In this document: positions 40,377-48,869 of the stretch, piece by piece | How positions within the stretch are numbered: position 1 is the first letter of the stretch | How the letters are laid out: every line of letters starts with the position of its first letter | Source of the DNA: Marinitoga lauensis | GTDB lineage: Bacteria; Thermotogota; Thermotogae; Petrotogales; Petrotogaceae | Assembly (NCBI RefSeq): GCF_004135675.1 | Contig: NZ_QHLX01000002.1 | Location: forward strand, 1-64,000 | Reading direction: 5' to 3' | Length of the DNA stretch: 64,000 nt | Notes under the pieces: generated by a model | Told to the model about the DNA's origin: nothing | What the model saw: the letters and a program-made list of their open reading frames with translations, nothing else | The model's database searches: none | Translations under genes and position numbers: made by a program

Positions 40377-41664
40377 TTAACCACCATCTTTTTTTCAAAA
40401 TTTTTTACTCTATACCATAATTTTATAAAACTTTCTGTTTCTCTTTTTTCTTCAGGACAACCTTTACTTCCACGAAGTGCAGCATTTCTGCATCCTCCAT
40501 GACATAACGGTAATATTTTACATTCTTTACATTTTTTATCCTCATACCCATTATAACTATGCCATTTTAAATGTTTTTTGTTTCTAATTTTATTTTCCCG
40601 TTTTCTATTTTCCCGAATTCCATCCCTTCTTCTACTGCAACTGTACATGGATATATTTCTCCTTCGGGTCCTATCACCATATTATATACGTTGTCAAATT
40701 CACAATACATATCTCCATTTAATATTGGCAGCATTACTTTAAATCCTCTATTTATTGCCATTTCATATAATTTTGAGAGTTTTGTAAATGAATTTTCTTT
40801 TCTGAAGTCCCTTACATGTATATGAAATTCTTCATTTCTTTCTGATGCCTGGAATATCCATCTAAAATATATTTTCATTCTTTCTTTTGGAAATTTTTCC
40901 AGATAATCAAATAATTCCTCAATTCTTTCATAATTTTCAGGACCTACATTTACTCTTATTGATACATTGGTTTCTTTTGTATTTTCAAATAACATTTCTA
41001 TTCCTTTTATTATTTTTTAAATGTTTTTCCTCCACCAACTAATGGTCTGTATATGTCATGTGTTTCTTCTATTCCATCAAGGGTTATCTGAACATTTTTT
41101 ATTTTTAATTCGTCAAATTTTGATACATCTATATAATTCAATAAGTATCCATTTGATGACATTGATGAAAATAGTTCTGCTTCACTTTCATCTATTATTT
41201 TTTTATTTATATATTCAATTGCCTTGAAATTCATCAATGGCTCGCCACCAAACCAACCTATTGAGATTGTTTTTTTATTTTTGCTACTGTTTATTATATA
41301 TTCTGCAATTTCTTCTGCTTTTTCTATTGTCATTATTTATTCCTTTTTGTTTCATAACAATATACACAATCAAAATTGCATTGAAAAGTTGGAATTATTG
41401 TAAACATCGCTCGAGAATTATCAAATCGTGCTCTGTAATTTCTCAATTTTATTTCTTCATATTCATTATATTCTTTTTCTATAATATATCCACCATATTT
41501 TAACTGTTCAAATAATTCCTTATCAACAATATTTCCTTTTAATATTTCTTTTATTTTTGAACATTTTCATGTTTTACTTCTGCTATCGCTCCTGTTCTTA
41601 AATTGACCAATACCGGAACTTTATCTATTTCTAAAAAGTAATTGTAATATGATTCTTTATACAT
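40373..41664 (-). CDS. Radical SAM/SPASM peptide maturase 2 (several frameshifts)
   Basis: Pieces in different frames join after adding one A at each of about four A runs (near 41570, 41337, 41012 and 40570), giving about 430 residues. Motifs: C-x3-C-x2-C as CNFDCVYCYET, GWFGGEPLMN, ITLDGIEETHD, and a SPASM end CKECKILPLCHGGC. The start (MYKESYYNYF) at 41664 overlaps the stop of peptide 2 by 8 bases. It is related to maturase 1 but clearly divergent, so the two may act on different peptides or sites. The breaks look like sequencing errors, since all key motifs survive. Confidence 0.8.
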
Positions 41665-41836
41665 TTTTTCCACCTGCCATGCAATTGGTACACATTGAAT
41701 CTGGTGGAATACACGTATCCATACATGTTCCTAAACATGAATCGCATCCTCCATCAATACATACTCCGCAGTTAGGGTTTACTTCACCACAATTATTTAT
41801 ATTATATCCCATTTTTGGATTACTAATAAATTCCAC
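41657..41836 (-). CDS. Cys-rich RiPP precursor peptide 2 (59 residues)
   Basis: A GTG start at 41836 is supported by AGGAGG 6 bases upstream and gives the shared leader MEFISNP. Nine Cys follow, at residues 16, 23, 26, 31, 34, 38, 42, 49 and 52. The core begins C-x2-C-x4-C as in the other peptides but then continues with close pairs (CDSCLGTCMDTC). It overlaps maturase 2 by 8 bases, so its translation is tied to that enzyme. It has the most Cys of the set and a Gly-Gly near the end. Confidence 0.72.
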   Translation of the reverse strand: MEFISNPKMGYNINNCGEVNPNCGVCIDGGCDSCLGTCMDTCIPPDSMCTNCMAGGKNV

Positions 41837-41889
41837 AATATTCCTCCTATCTTTCTAAAATTATTCGAATTTTATTATAATTCTAAATA

Positions 41890-41923
41890 CTTTACCTCCC
41901 TGAATTCGATACAGGAGGTAAAG
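41890..41923 (-). terminator. Hairpin between peptides 3 and 2
   Basis: CTTTACCTCC pairs with GGAGGTAAAG around a 14-base loop. No clean T run follows on the minus strand, so it is more likely an attenuator or mRNA-processing stem that sets peptide-to-enzyme ratios than a full terminator. Confidence 0.55.
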
Positions 41924-41937
41924 CTTGTCACATAAAT

Positions 41938-42060
41938 TTAATTATTACAACTCTTATTATGTTCACACATATCATTAAAACAAAATGAACAATTTATATT
42001 CTTTTCACAAAAATCTAATTCTTTATTTGATTTGTCAATAGGTTTATTAATAAATTCCAT
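41938..42060 (-). CDS. Cys-rich RiPP precursor peptide 3 (40 residues)
   Basis: The ATG at 42060 follows GGGAG. The peptide begins MEFINKP and carries Cys at 18, 24, 27, 32 and 38, with CSFCFNDMCEHNKSC giving the same C-x2-C-x4-C-x5-C core as peptides 1 and 4. It is the shortest member and ends NN directly after the core. It lies 24 bases after peptide 4 in the same direction. Confidence 0.72.
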   Translation of the reverse strand: MEFINKPIDKSNKELDFCEKNINCSFCFNDMCEHNKSCNN

Positions 42061-42084
42061 TTTATCTCCCTTTAAAATTATTAC

Positions 42085-42258
42085 TTATCCAATAGGAATA
42101 CAATAAGGATTAATTGGTGGACATGCATAATCTGGTTCACAACTTGGATTACAACTTTGATTCTGTTCGCATCCACCATTATGGCATGAACTACAGTTCT
42201 GATCTTTATCACAAAAATCTGTTTGATATTCATTATTCGGATGATTCAAAAACTCCAT
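42085..42258 (-). CDS. Cys-rich RiPP precursor peptide 4 (57 residues)
   Basis: The ATG at 42258 follows a GAGGGG site. The leader is MEFLNHP, and the core CSSCHNGGCEQNQSC is very close to that of peptide 1 (CEQN is shared). Cys are at 16, 22, 25, 30, 36, 40, 46 and 53; the tail has Pro-rich PPINPYCIPIG. It is the first of the three precursor genes upstream of the maturases. Small paired palindromes at 42284-42306 lie just upstream and may regulate it. Confidence 0.73.
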   Translation of the reverse strand: MEFLNHPNNEYQTDFCDKDQNCSSCHNGGCEQNQSCNPSCEPDYACPPINPYCIPIG

Positions 42259-42401
42259 TTTACCCCTCTTTAAATTTGTTTTTTCCAGTACTGGTTAACA
42301 GCCGGCTGAAAAATTTTAATTTTAGTTTATAAAACCACATTATATTACAAAAGTATCATATGTTATAATATTAATAAACCAGTTGAGTATAGAGTTGTTT
42401 T

Positions 42402-42533
42402 TTATTCAGAAATCTCATTTTGAATTTGAGGATTGGTTGAATCGGTTTTATATTTATCCTCATTATCGCCTGCAAAAATAATATTTGTTGAAATTAATAA
42501 AAGAGTAATAAATAAAAGCACTATTTTTTTCAT
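42402..42533 (-). CDS. Small secreted peptide (43 residues)
   Basis: GGAGGTGA lies just before the ATG at 42533. Residues 1-21 are a clear signal peptide (KKIVLLFITLLLIS, cut after FAG or nearby). The released part, about 22 residues, is polar and has no Cys (GDNEDKYKTDSTNPQIQNEI), so it differs from the RiPP precursors. It stands at the head of the RiPP operon, facing away from the large gene at 42805. A signalling peptide is one possibility; an exported spacer or a truncated lipoprotein-like peptide are others. Confidence 0.55.
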   Translation of the reverse strand: MKKIVLLFITLLLISTNIIFAGDNEDKYKTDSTNPQIQNEISE

Positions 42534-42804
42534 ACCATCACCTCCAATTGTTATTTTAGCAATTCTAACATGGTTTTCAACTATTACCCAATGTTAACAA
42601 GCCCCTATTTATCAGGGTTTTAATTTTGCAATGAAATTACATTTCTGTTATAGGGTTTATGTAACATTATTTTGTGAATTATATAATGTGTTTTAATAGT
42701 ATATTTTATATAAATAATTATTTTTATTTCACTTTCTAAAAAGTAGCGAGAATTTCAATTTTAAATTTTAGTAAATTATGTAACATTTTGGTTGGTGATA
42801 GTAC

Positions 42805-44395
42805 ATGAAGATTAATAAAATGTTTCTTAAAAGTATTATTGATATAGTCGAGTACGGAAGTTTTTCAAAACCAATTGTGAATTATATAGAAAACAATATT
42901 AACGATATTTCATTAAAATATTATATTTCTTTATTAAAATCCAAGTGGAAAAGAGATTATTATTCAGCTATCGATTATGCTAATAAAACTATTTCAACAA
43001 CAACAACAACAACAATATTAAGAGAACTTGCAAGATTCGAACTTGTTTCTTTATACACTAAAATAGGAAAATTTAATTACGCAAAAAAGAAATTAATATT
43101 TTAAAAAATAATTTTGATAAACTTCCATCATATGCAAGATGTTTAATGTTACCAGGTTTGAATTTGTTCAATAAATCGCATAATATAACTGATAATTTTA
43201 AAGTTTATTCAGTCAATTACACTGAAAATGATTTGGATAGAGCTATTTTGAGTTATTCAAAAGCAAGAGATTTGATTAAGAAAGAAGAGTATTCAGAAGC
43301 ATATAAAAATTTTATTGAAGGCTTTTTTCTTTCTAAAAAATTTCCTCATCCTACAATGATTTGCAATGGTTTAAATGGAGCAGCATGGTGGATAAGAAAA
43401 ACAGATAAAAAGAAAGCTTTGATTACAACTGATTTATTGGAATATTATATTGGTTATTATTTTGAAGATTTATCTAAAATATATAACTGGTTTGATACCG
43501 TTTTTGAAGTGAAAAAAAGCAATAATGATATCACAATATTTGATATATCTAATATTGTTATTAAATTGAATAAATTAAATAGAGTTAAAATAAAAAAACA
43601 GTTTTTCCATTTTATTCCAGATATTTCTTCATCAACTTATAATATAACTAATGAATTAAAAAATTATATTTTAAAATATGCAGATTTAAGAGTCAAAAAA
43701 GAAATTATAAATTCAAGAAGCATATTAAAAATCATAAATTCAAAAAAAATAAATTATACTTCCATAAAACCTTATGCTATTAAAAATGAATTTTATAAAC
43801 TACACCAAAAAAATTATTTAATTATTCAATAGTAAAATTTAGCAAATTAAAAAATATTATTATTATACCTTTATTTTTCTCAACATATACAGCATTAATA
43901 AAAAAACCACATTTTACAAAGAGTCGTGTTTTAAGATTGATTTTTGAAGGAGATAAAGATAAAATCATTAAATACTTCTCAGGTGATTATGAGAAGATGT
44001 ATTTTTTTAATTTGATGGTATCAGATTTTGACGTGAAAGAAGCGGAAAAAAGATTATTGAACCAAGAATATTTCAAAATACTTGAACATAATGTTTCAAC
44101 ATTTTTTATTGGAAGAAAAAAACTCATCATTGAGCTTTTTAAAAATGCGAAGAATATCAAAGATTTTATTATTCACTATTTCAAACTCAATGATGAGGAA
44201 ATGAGGATATTTGATGTGTTTTTGAGAAATTGTGTTCGATATGATATTAAATGGCCAATTATACCTTATTCTGAAGGCAAAATCAAAGATTTTGCAATTA
44301 AATATGGTCTTGGTCAAAAAAGAGTTGCTTTAGGCTATTATTCTTTTGAAGATAATGAAAGAATTTTTCTTGATTCTATTATTGAAAAATTTTAG
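42805..44395 (+). CDS. Large helical protein divergent from the RiPP operon (two frameshifts)
   Basis: Three pieces join if one A near 43085 and one T near 43830 are added, giving about 530 residues. It is Lys/Ile/Tyr-rich and helical, with TPR-like stretches (YYISLLKSKWKRDYYSAIDYANKT and SYSKARDLIKKEEYSEAYKNF, each shorter than 25 residues). The C-terminal KDFAIKYGLGQKRVALGYYSF could be a DNA-binding helix pair but is not a known HTH. I do not recognise the family. Position and divergent direction suggest a regulator, perhaps sensing the secreted peptide at 42402. A partial copy of its 3' end stands at 46915. Confidence 0.5.
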
Positions 44396-44405
44396 AGACC
44401 ATAAA

Positions 44406-44480
44406 AACTATAAACACTTCGCATAGCGAAGAGTTTTGCTTCACGAAGTGAAGAATATTTGCAAAGCAAAAAGCTTTCGC
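44406..44480. repeat. TTCGC..GCGAA palindromic repeats, site 2
   Basis: CACTTCGCATAGCGAAGAG, CTTCACGAAGTGAAG and a shorter unit form a series between the gene at 42805 and the ABC ATPase copy B. The sequence before it (AGAGACCATAAAAACTA) is the left half of the terminator still complete at 47084, so the repeat block replaced its right half. Confidence 0.65.
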
Positions 44481-44481
44481 T

Positions 44482-45204
44482 TCATTTTATTAATTCCAAC
44501 AATCTTTCTTCATTTTTCCTTGTTGTTTTTTCCAGTAATTCTTCTGTTTTCCTGTCTGCTGTTATTTCTCCTTTTTTTAATACCACTATTCTATCTGTTT
44601 TTTCTATTTCACTAACATCATGACTCGCCAATATTATCGTTTTTCCATTTTTGGATAATTCTTCCATTATTTCATATATCTTTATCTTTGTTTCTATATC
44701 CACTCCATTTGTCGGTTCATCCAATAAATATATTTCCGCTTCTTTTATTAATGCTCTTGCTAAATTCAATCTCCTTTTCATTCCTGTTGATGCTTCCATA
44801 TATTTAATCTTTCTGTTTTTGTATAATCCCATCTCTTTTAATCCTTTTTCCACTTTCTTTTTTAATTCTTTTCCTGTTAGGTTATTTAACATTCCAAAGA
44901 AGTTTAGATTTTCTTCTAAACTCAATCTGTAGTAAAACGACCTTTCATTTGATGTTGCTATTGATATTAATTTTTTTATTTGCTTTGATTCTTTTTTTAT
45001 GTCATCTCCTTTTATTTTTATTTCTCCATCATCGGGTATTATAAACATTCCTATTGTTTTTATTAATGTTGTTTTTCCTGCTCCGTTAGGTCCAAATATT
45101 GTTATTTTTTCTCCTCTGTTTATTGTAAGATTTATGTTTTTTAATGCTTTTATTCCATTTTTGTATATTTTTGTCAGATTTTTTATTTCTATTATTGTTT
45201 CCAT
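44482..45204 (-). CDS. ABC transporter ATP-binding protein, copy B
   Basis: A 240-residue ABC ATPase with intact Walker A (GPNGAGKTT), Walker B (EIYLLDEPTNGVD) and switch His. It differs from copy A (37337-38059) at only about nine residues by eye, so the duplication is recent or under conversion. Its direct partner permease at 45216 is a deletion remnant, so it may now serve copy A's permease or the permease at 45491, or be dispensable. Confidence 0.85.
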   Translation of the reverse strand: METIIEIKNLTKIYKNGIKALKNINLTINRGEKITIFGPNGAGKTTLIKTIGMFIIPDDGEIKIKGDDIKKESKQIKKLISIATSNERSFYYRLSLEENLNFFGMLNNLTGKELKKKVEKGLKEMGLYKNRKIKYMEASTGMKRRLNLARALIKEAEIYLLDEPTNGVDIETKIKIYEIMEELSKNGKTIILASHDVSEIEKTDRIVVLKKGEITADRKTEELLEKTTRKNEERLLELIK

Positions 45205-45215
45205 TTTTTCACTTC

Positions 45216-45458
45216 CTAATATTGCGATATTGTACCGTATTTCCTGGCTTTATCAAAACTTTTTTTAAACCAGTATATTCCGTCATATAGTTCAATCATG
45301 GGAAAGTAATTGCCCTGAGCTATAAACCTGCCCATGAATCCAAATTGTAATAATCCCAGAAATCCACTCAGTATTCCCAACACTGCCTGTGTTTTATAGC
45401 TTTTCCATATTAATATGTCTCTTGTTAAAAAATACAAAAACTTTTTTATTATTTTCAT
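45216..45458 (-). pseudogene. ABC-2 permease copy B, internally deleted
   Basis: The 80-residue product joins the first 57 or so residues of the copy A permease (WKSYKTQAVLGILSGFLGLL) directly to its last 22 (GIYWFKKSFDKARKYGTISQ). About 190 residues with most membrane helices are missing, in frame. Both ends and flanking sequence match 38071-38883, so this is a deletion derivative. It is unlikely to work as a transporter. Confidence 0.8.
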
Positions 45459-45490
45459 AGTTTCACCTGTTATTTTTGCTTTTAATTACA

Positions 45491-46231
45491 TCAAATTCCC
45501 TGATTGGTTATAATTATTTTATTTATACGCTTTATGGATAAATATGTAAATAATGCAATCCATATTATTCCATAAATAAATGCTATTTTTGATTCTGTTA
45601 GCCATATCATATCTACTATGATTTTTAATATTTTATTTTCCTGAAATAGTGTCATCAAGATATTTGTTATCTTCATTGTAACAAAGATTATTCCAACTGA
45701 TATAATACTTCCTAACATTAGTTTTCCTGGCAAAAATGTGGTCATCAATATTGCAAAGGACATATATGTCAGTGTTTTTAAGATATTTATAATTATTGGA
45801 GAAATAATTTCCATTAATCCAGGAGTTTCATTAATCTCCACTGTTCCAAATGTAAATGAACCTGTTATTATTCCTGCACCAAAGGTTATTAAAACAAACG
45901 CTATAAAAAATTGCAAAATTATAAAAAGATAGAAATTACATAGTCTATTTAACATCCATTTTGTTCTGCTTTTACCACATAACAAATGCGTTATAAATGT
46001 TCCTTCTACATATTCTATATTAAACGCTATATCTGCTAACATTAACATTAATATTGGAATTAATAATTCCTGTGTATTGGATATAAAATGCATACTTATT
46101 GCTAATCCACCAGCTACCTGATCTCCTACTATTTTACCACTTGCTTTTAAAACAAAAACTGTTAATACGCCTACAATTAAAAATATCGATTGAATAATTA
46201 TCCAGTGTTTGTATTTGAATAAAATTTTCAT
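45491..46231 (-). CDS. ABC-2 type permease C
   Basis: A 246-residue membrane protein with six predicted helices (MKILFKYKHWIIIQSIFLIV as the first, then LLIPILMLMLADIAFNIEY). The EYVEGTFITHLLCGKSR stretch after helix 2 is typical of ABC-2/YydJ/lantibiotic-immunity type permeases. It overlaps the upstream ATPase gene (46228) by four bases, so the pair is a complete two-component exporter. The neighbourhood suggests peptide export or immunity. Confidence 0.75.
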   Translation of the reverse strand: MKILFKYKHWIIIQSIFLIVGVLTVFVLKASGKIVGDQVAGGLAISMHFISNTQELLIPILMLMLADIAFNIEYVEGTFITHLLCGKSRTKWMLNRLCNFYLFIILQFFIAFVLITFGAGIITGSFTFGTVEINETPGLMEIISPIIINILKTLTYMSFAILMTTFLPGKLMLGSIISVGIIFVTMKITNILMTLFQENKILKIIVDMIWLTESKIAFIYGIIWIALFTYLSIKRINKIIITNQGI

Positions 46232-46856
46232 AAAATCACCTCTTTTTCTATTATTACATCAACGAGGTTTTTATAAATTTCAGGATTCGTTCCGGCAATT
46301 ATACATGTTTTTCCTTTTTCTTTATAATTTTTAAGGATTTCTAACAATATATCGATTCTTTTCTGGTCAAGAGCAAGTTCTGGTTCATCCCATATCAATA
46401 CTTCCGGCTCACTTATCAATGAAAATGTTAATTTTGCTATTTTTCTCATACCATGAGAAGATTTTTTGTATTTTCTATCAAAATCTATATCCCAGAATTT
46501 TTCGTATTTTTCTATTTCTTTTTTTGTATGTTTATATGTAAGACCTTTTTCTTTTGCAAAATACATTATGTTTTCTTTCAAACTCAATTCTTTATATAGC
46601 CCCATACCATCAACTACCATCCCTACACTTTTTAACACTTCTGGCTCATTATACGGTTCTTTCCCTAAAATTTTTATTTTTCCCCTTTTTGGTTTAATTA
46701 TTCCTCCAACCATTTTCAATATTGTACTTTTCCAGAACCATTTGAACCTTTTATATATACAAATTCTCCTTTACTTATATTCATCGAGAAATTCTCAACA
46801 ATCTTTGGTCCATCATTAAAATAAAAATAAATGCCTTCCATAACAACTGCATCCAT
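46228..46856 (-). CDS. ABC transporter ATP-binding protein C (one frameshift)
   Basis: The P-loop is split by a missing A near 46730; repair gives KGSNGSGKSTILKMVGG. The signature is weak (SSHGMRKIAKL), Walker B is VLIWDEPELALD, and the usual switch His is replaced in IAGTNPEI. The total is about 210 residues, short for the family. It overlaps permease C. The degenerate motifs suggest a specialised immunity-type ATPase or one under decay. Confidence 0.7.
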
Positions 46857-46914
46857 ATTGTCACCTCTTCAAAGAATATTTTTAATTAGCCTCCACAGTA
46901 ATCTGAACCGTTTC

Positions 46915-47085
46915 TTCATGAAAAAAACTCATAATTGAGCTTTTTAAGAAAGTGAAGAATTTTAAGGCAAAATCAAAAATTTTGCAATTAAATATGGTCT
47001 TGGTCAAAAAAGAGTTGCTTTAGGCTATTATTCTTTTGAAGATAATGAAAGAATTTTTCTTGATTCTATTATTGAAAAATTTTAG
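46915..47085 (+). pseudogene. Partial copy of the 3' end of the gene at 42805
   Basis: 46970-47100 matches 44275-44405 nearly base for base, including KYGLGQKRVALGYYSFEDNE codons and the stop. 46915-46969 matches a stretch near 44110 after an internal deletion of about 110 bases. It is a fragment without start. Its complete terminator shows that this was once the true end of the gene. Confidence 0.8.
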
Positions 47086-47115
47086 AGACCATAAAAACTA
47101 TTTATGGTCTCTTTT
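47084..47115 (+). terminator. Terminator with 12-bp stem after the fragment
   Basis: AGAGACCATAAA and TTTATGGTCTCT form a perfect 12-bp stem with a 5-base loop, followed by TTT. At 44394 only the left half of the same stem remains. Confidence 0.85.
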
Positions 47116-47144
47116 GCAAAGTAAAAATTATTTTTTTCATATAA

Positions 47145-47240
47145 TAATTATTCCTAAAACACTTCGCATGGCGAAGTGTTTTTAGTTTTTTTATTTATAA
47201 TAAAAATATTTTTACTAAAACCCTTCGCGAAGCGAAGTGC
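47145..47240. repeat. TTCGC..GCGAA palindromic repeats, site 3
   Basis: ACACTTCGCATGGCGAAGTGT and CTTCGCGAAGCGAAG units lie at the 3' end of AAA gene copy B. The last unit runs into the coding sequence, so the final codons of that gene (STSLREGF) come from the repeat. Confidence 0.65.
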
Positions 47241-48774
47241 TTTTTTCAATAATATAATCCTCAATATTTCTTTTTTCTGAATTTATGTTTATTCCTATAA
47301 GATATATTTCTTTTCCTTTGTATTTTTCATAGTATTTCTTCTCTTTTATCTGTTTTATCGCCTCTTCTGCACTTTTGTCCAGTTTTGCTTCGAATATATA
47401 TACTCTTTCATTGAATTCTAATACTACATCGCTTCTTCCAAGATTTGTCATTTCTTCTGCTCTTACGTTTAATCCTGCTATTGCCAGTATTGCAAATATT
47501 AATGAGTGATAATACCTTTCTTCTTTTTGATGTAAGTTATACGGTATTGCACTTATTACTTTTTTTATTTCTTCTATTAATCCGTCTATATCATTGTTGT
47601 ATATTTTTTCATATATTATGTTTTCTGCTTCATCTAATCCTTTTAATCCATAGTTTGCTTCTAATATTAATCTTGAGAAACTGCTTTTTACTTCTATGTT
47701 TGGATAATCAAGTATATATTTCTCTTTTAATCCTAATTTTTTTATTCCTTTGAAGGTTAAATATCCTGCCTGTGTAAAAAATATGTTTGCATTTGCATCT
47801 TCTATTTCTCTTGTTGAGAAATCCATTGCACTTACTGTTTCTTTTACTAAATCTTCATAGGTTATCTTTCTGTTTTTTATGTATTCATATAGGAATGATG
47901 GAGATCCACTTTCAAACCAATAATTTTTAAACTTCTTTTTTTGAAAGAAGTTTAATATTGAAAATGGATTATATACATAATGTTCTCCATCAAATGAAAA
48001 TCCATTATAATATTCTTTTAATCCTTTTAATAATTCTTCTTCACTTATTCCCATTTTTTTTGATGTTTGTTCTATATGGTCGCTAAAATACGTTTCCAAT
48101 TCTTCCTGCGTATATCCTAACATTTGTGAATAATCACTATCTAATGATATATCGTTTAAATTATTTAATGCAGAGAATACTCCTGTTTTTGTGAATTTCG
48201 TTATTCCAGTTAAGAATACAAACTTTATATATTCGTCTTTTGTTTTTATTTTTTTATAAAACTCCCTTAGAAATCTTCTTACTTTCTCTGCTTCTTCTTT
48301 ATTGTTTAGATGTTCTAATATTGGCGCTTCATATTCATCTATTAATATTACCACTCTTTCTTTATGTTTTTTGCTTAATCCAGTTATTAAGTTTCCAAAC
48401 ATCGTTGGTAAATCATCTGTTGTTGGTTCTATTTCCTGTTCTTTATATAATTCATTAATTTTATCATATAATGATTTAATAAATTCTTCATATGAGCTCA
48501 AATTATTATCAGACATATCCAGTTTTATTATTGGATATTCTTTAAATTCCCATTTGTCATATATATAAATATCTTTGAATAACTCTTTTTCACCTTTGAA
48601 TATATAATATAATGTTGATACTGTTAAGCTCTTTCCAAATCTTCTTGGTCGAGATAGAAAATAAAATTTTCCACTTGTCATTAAATCATATAGATATTTT
48701 GTTTTATCCACATATATATAATTTTCGGTTATTAATTCTTTATAATCCTGTACCCCTATTGGCAATTTTTTCAT
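47215..48774 (-). CDS. AAA-ATPase-like/PD-(D/E)XK nuclease-like protein, copy B (intact)
   Basis: An unbroken gene of 519 codons starting at the ATG 48774, 8 bases after a GGAGG site. Residues 1-230 are AAA-ATPase-like: LPIGVQDYKELITENYIYVDKT, P-loop-like FLSRPRRFGKSLTVS, Walker B VVILIDEYEAPI and FLTGITKFTKTGVF. Residues 430-510 look like a PD-(D/E)XK nuclease: GRSDVVLEFNERVYIFEAKL. The function of this family is unknown. The C-terminus differs from copy A because a palindromic repeat has replaced the end. The gene stands between repeat sites 3 and 4, as a movable unit would. Confidence 0.8.
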   Translation of the reverse strand: MKKLPIGVQDYKELITENYIYVDKTKYLYDLMTSGKFYFLSRPRRFGKSLTVSTLYYIFKGEKELFKDIYIYDKWEFKEYPIIKLDMSDNNLSSYEEFIKSLYDKINELYKEQEIEPTTDDLPTMFGNLITGLSKKHKERVVILIDEYEAPILEHLNNKEEAEKVRRFLREFYKKIKTKDEYIKFVFLTGITKFTKTGVFSALNNLNDISLDSDYSQMLGYTQEELETYFSDHIEQTSKKMGISEEELLKGLKEYYNGFSFDGEHYVYNPFSILNFFQKKKFKNYWFESGSPSFLYEYIKNRKITYEDLVKETVSAMDFSTREIEDANANIFFTQAGYLTFKGIKKLGLKEKYILDYPNIEVKSSFSRLILEANYGLKGLDEAENIIYEKIYNNDIDGLIEEIKKVISAIPYNLHQKEERYYHSLIFAILAIAGLNVRAEEMTNLGRSDVVLEFNERVYIFEAKLDKSAEEAIKQIKEKKYYEKYKGKEIYLIGININSEKRNIEDYIIEKSTSLREGF

Positions 48775-48805
48775 CGACTCCACCTCCTGTTTTAATTATA
48801 TCATA

Positions 48806-48830
48806 TAAAAAATGGAGTTCAATGAACTCC
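48806..48830 (-). terminator. Minus-strand terminator upstream of AAA copy B
   Basis: GGAGTTCA and TGAACTCC pair; on the minus strand the stem is followed by ATTTTTTATA. It probably ends transcripts from the exporter remnant and the ABC genes at 49-51 kb. Confidence 0.75.
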
Positions 48831-48869
48831 GTTAGACTGTTGACACAATAAAATAAGAAAAAATAATAT

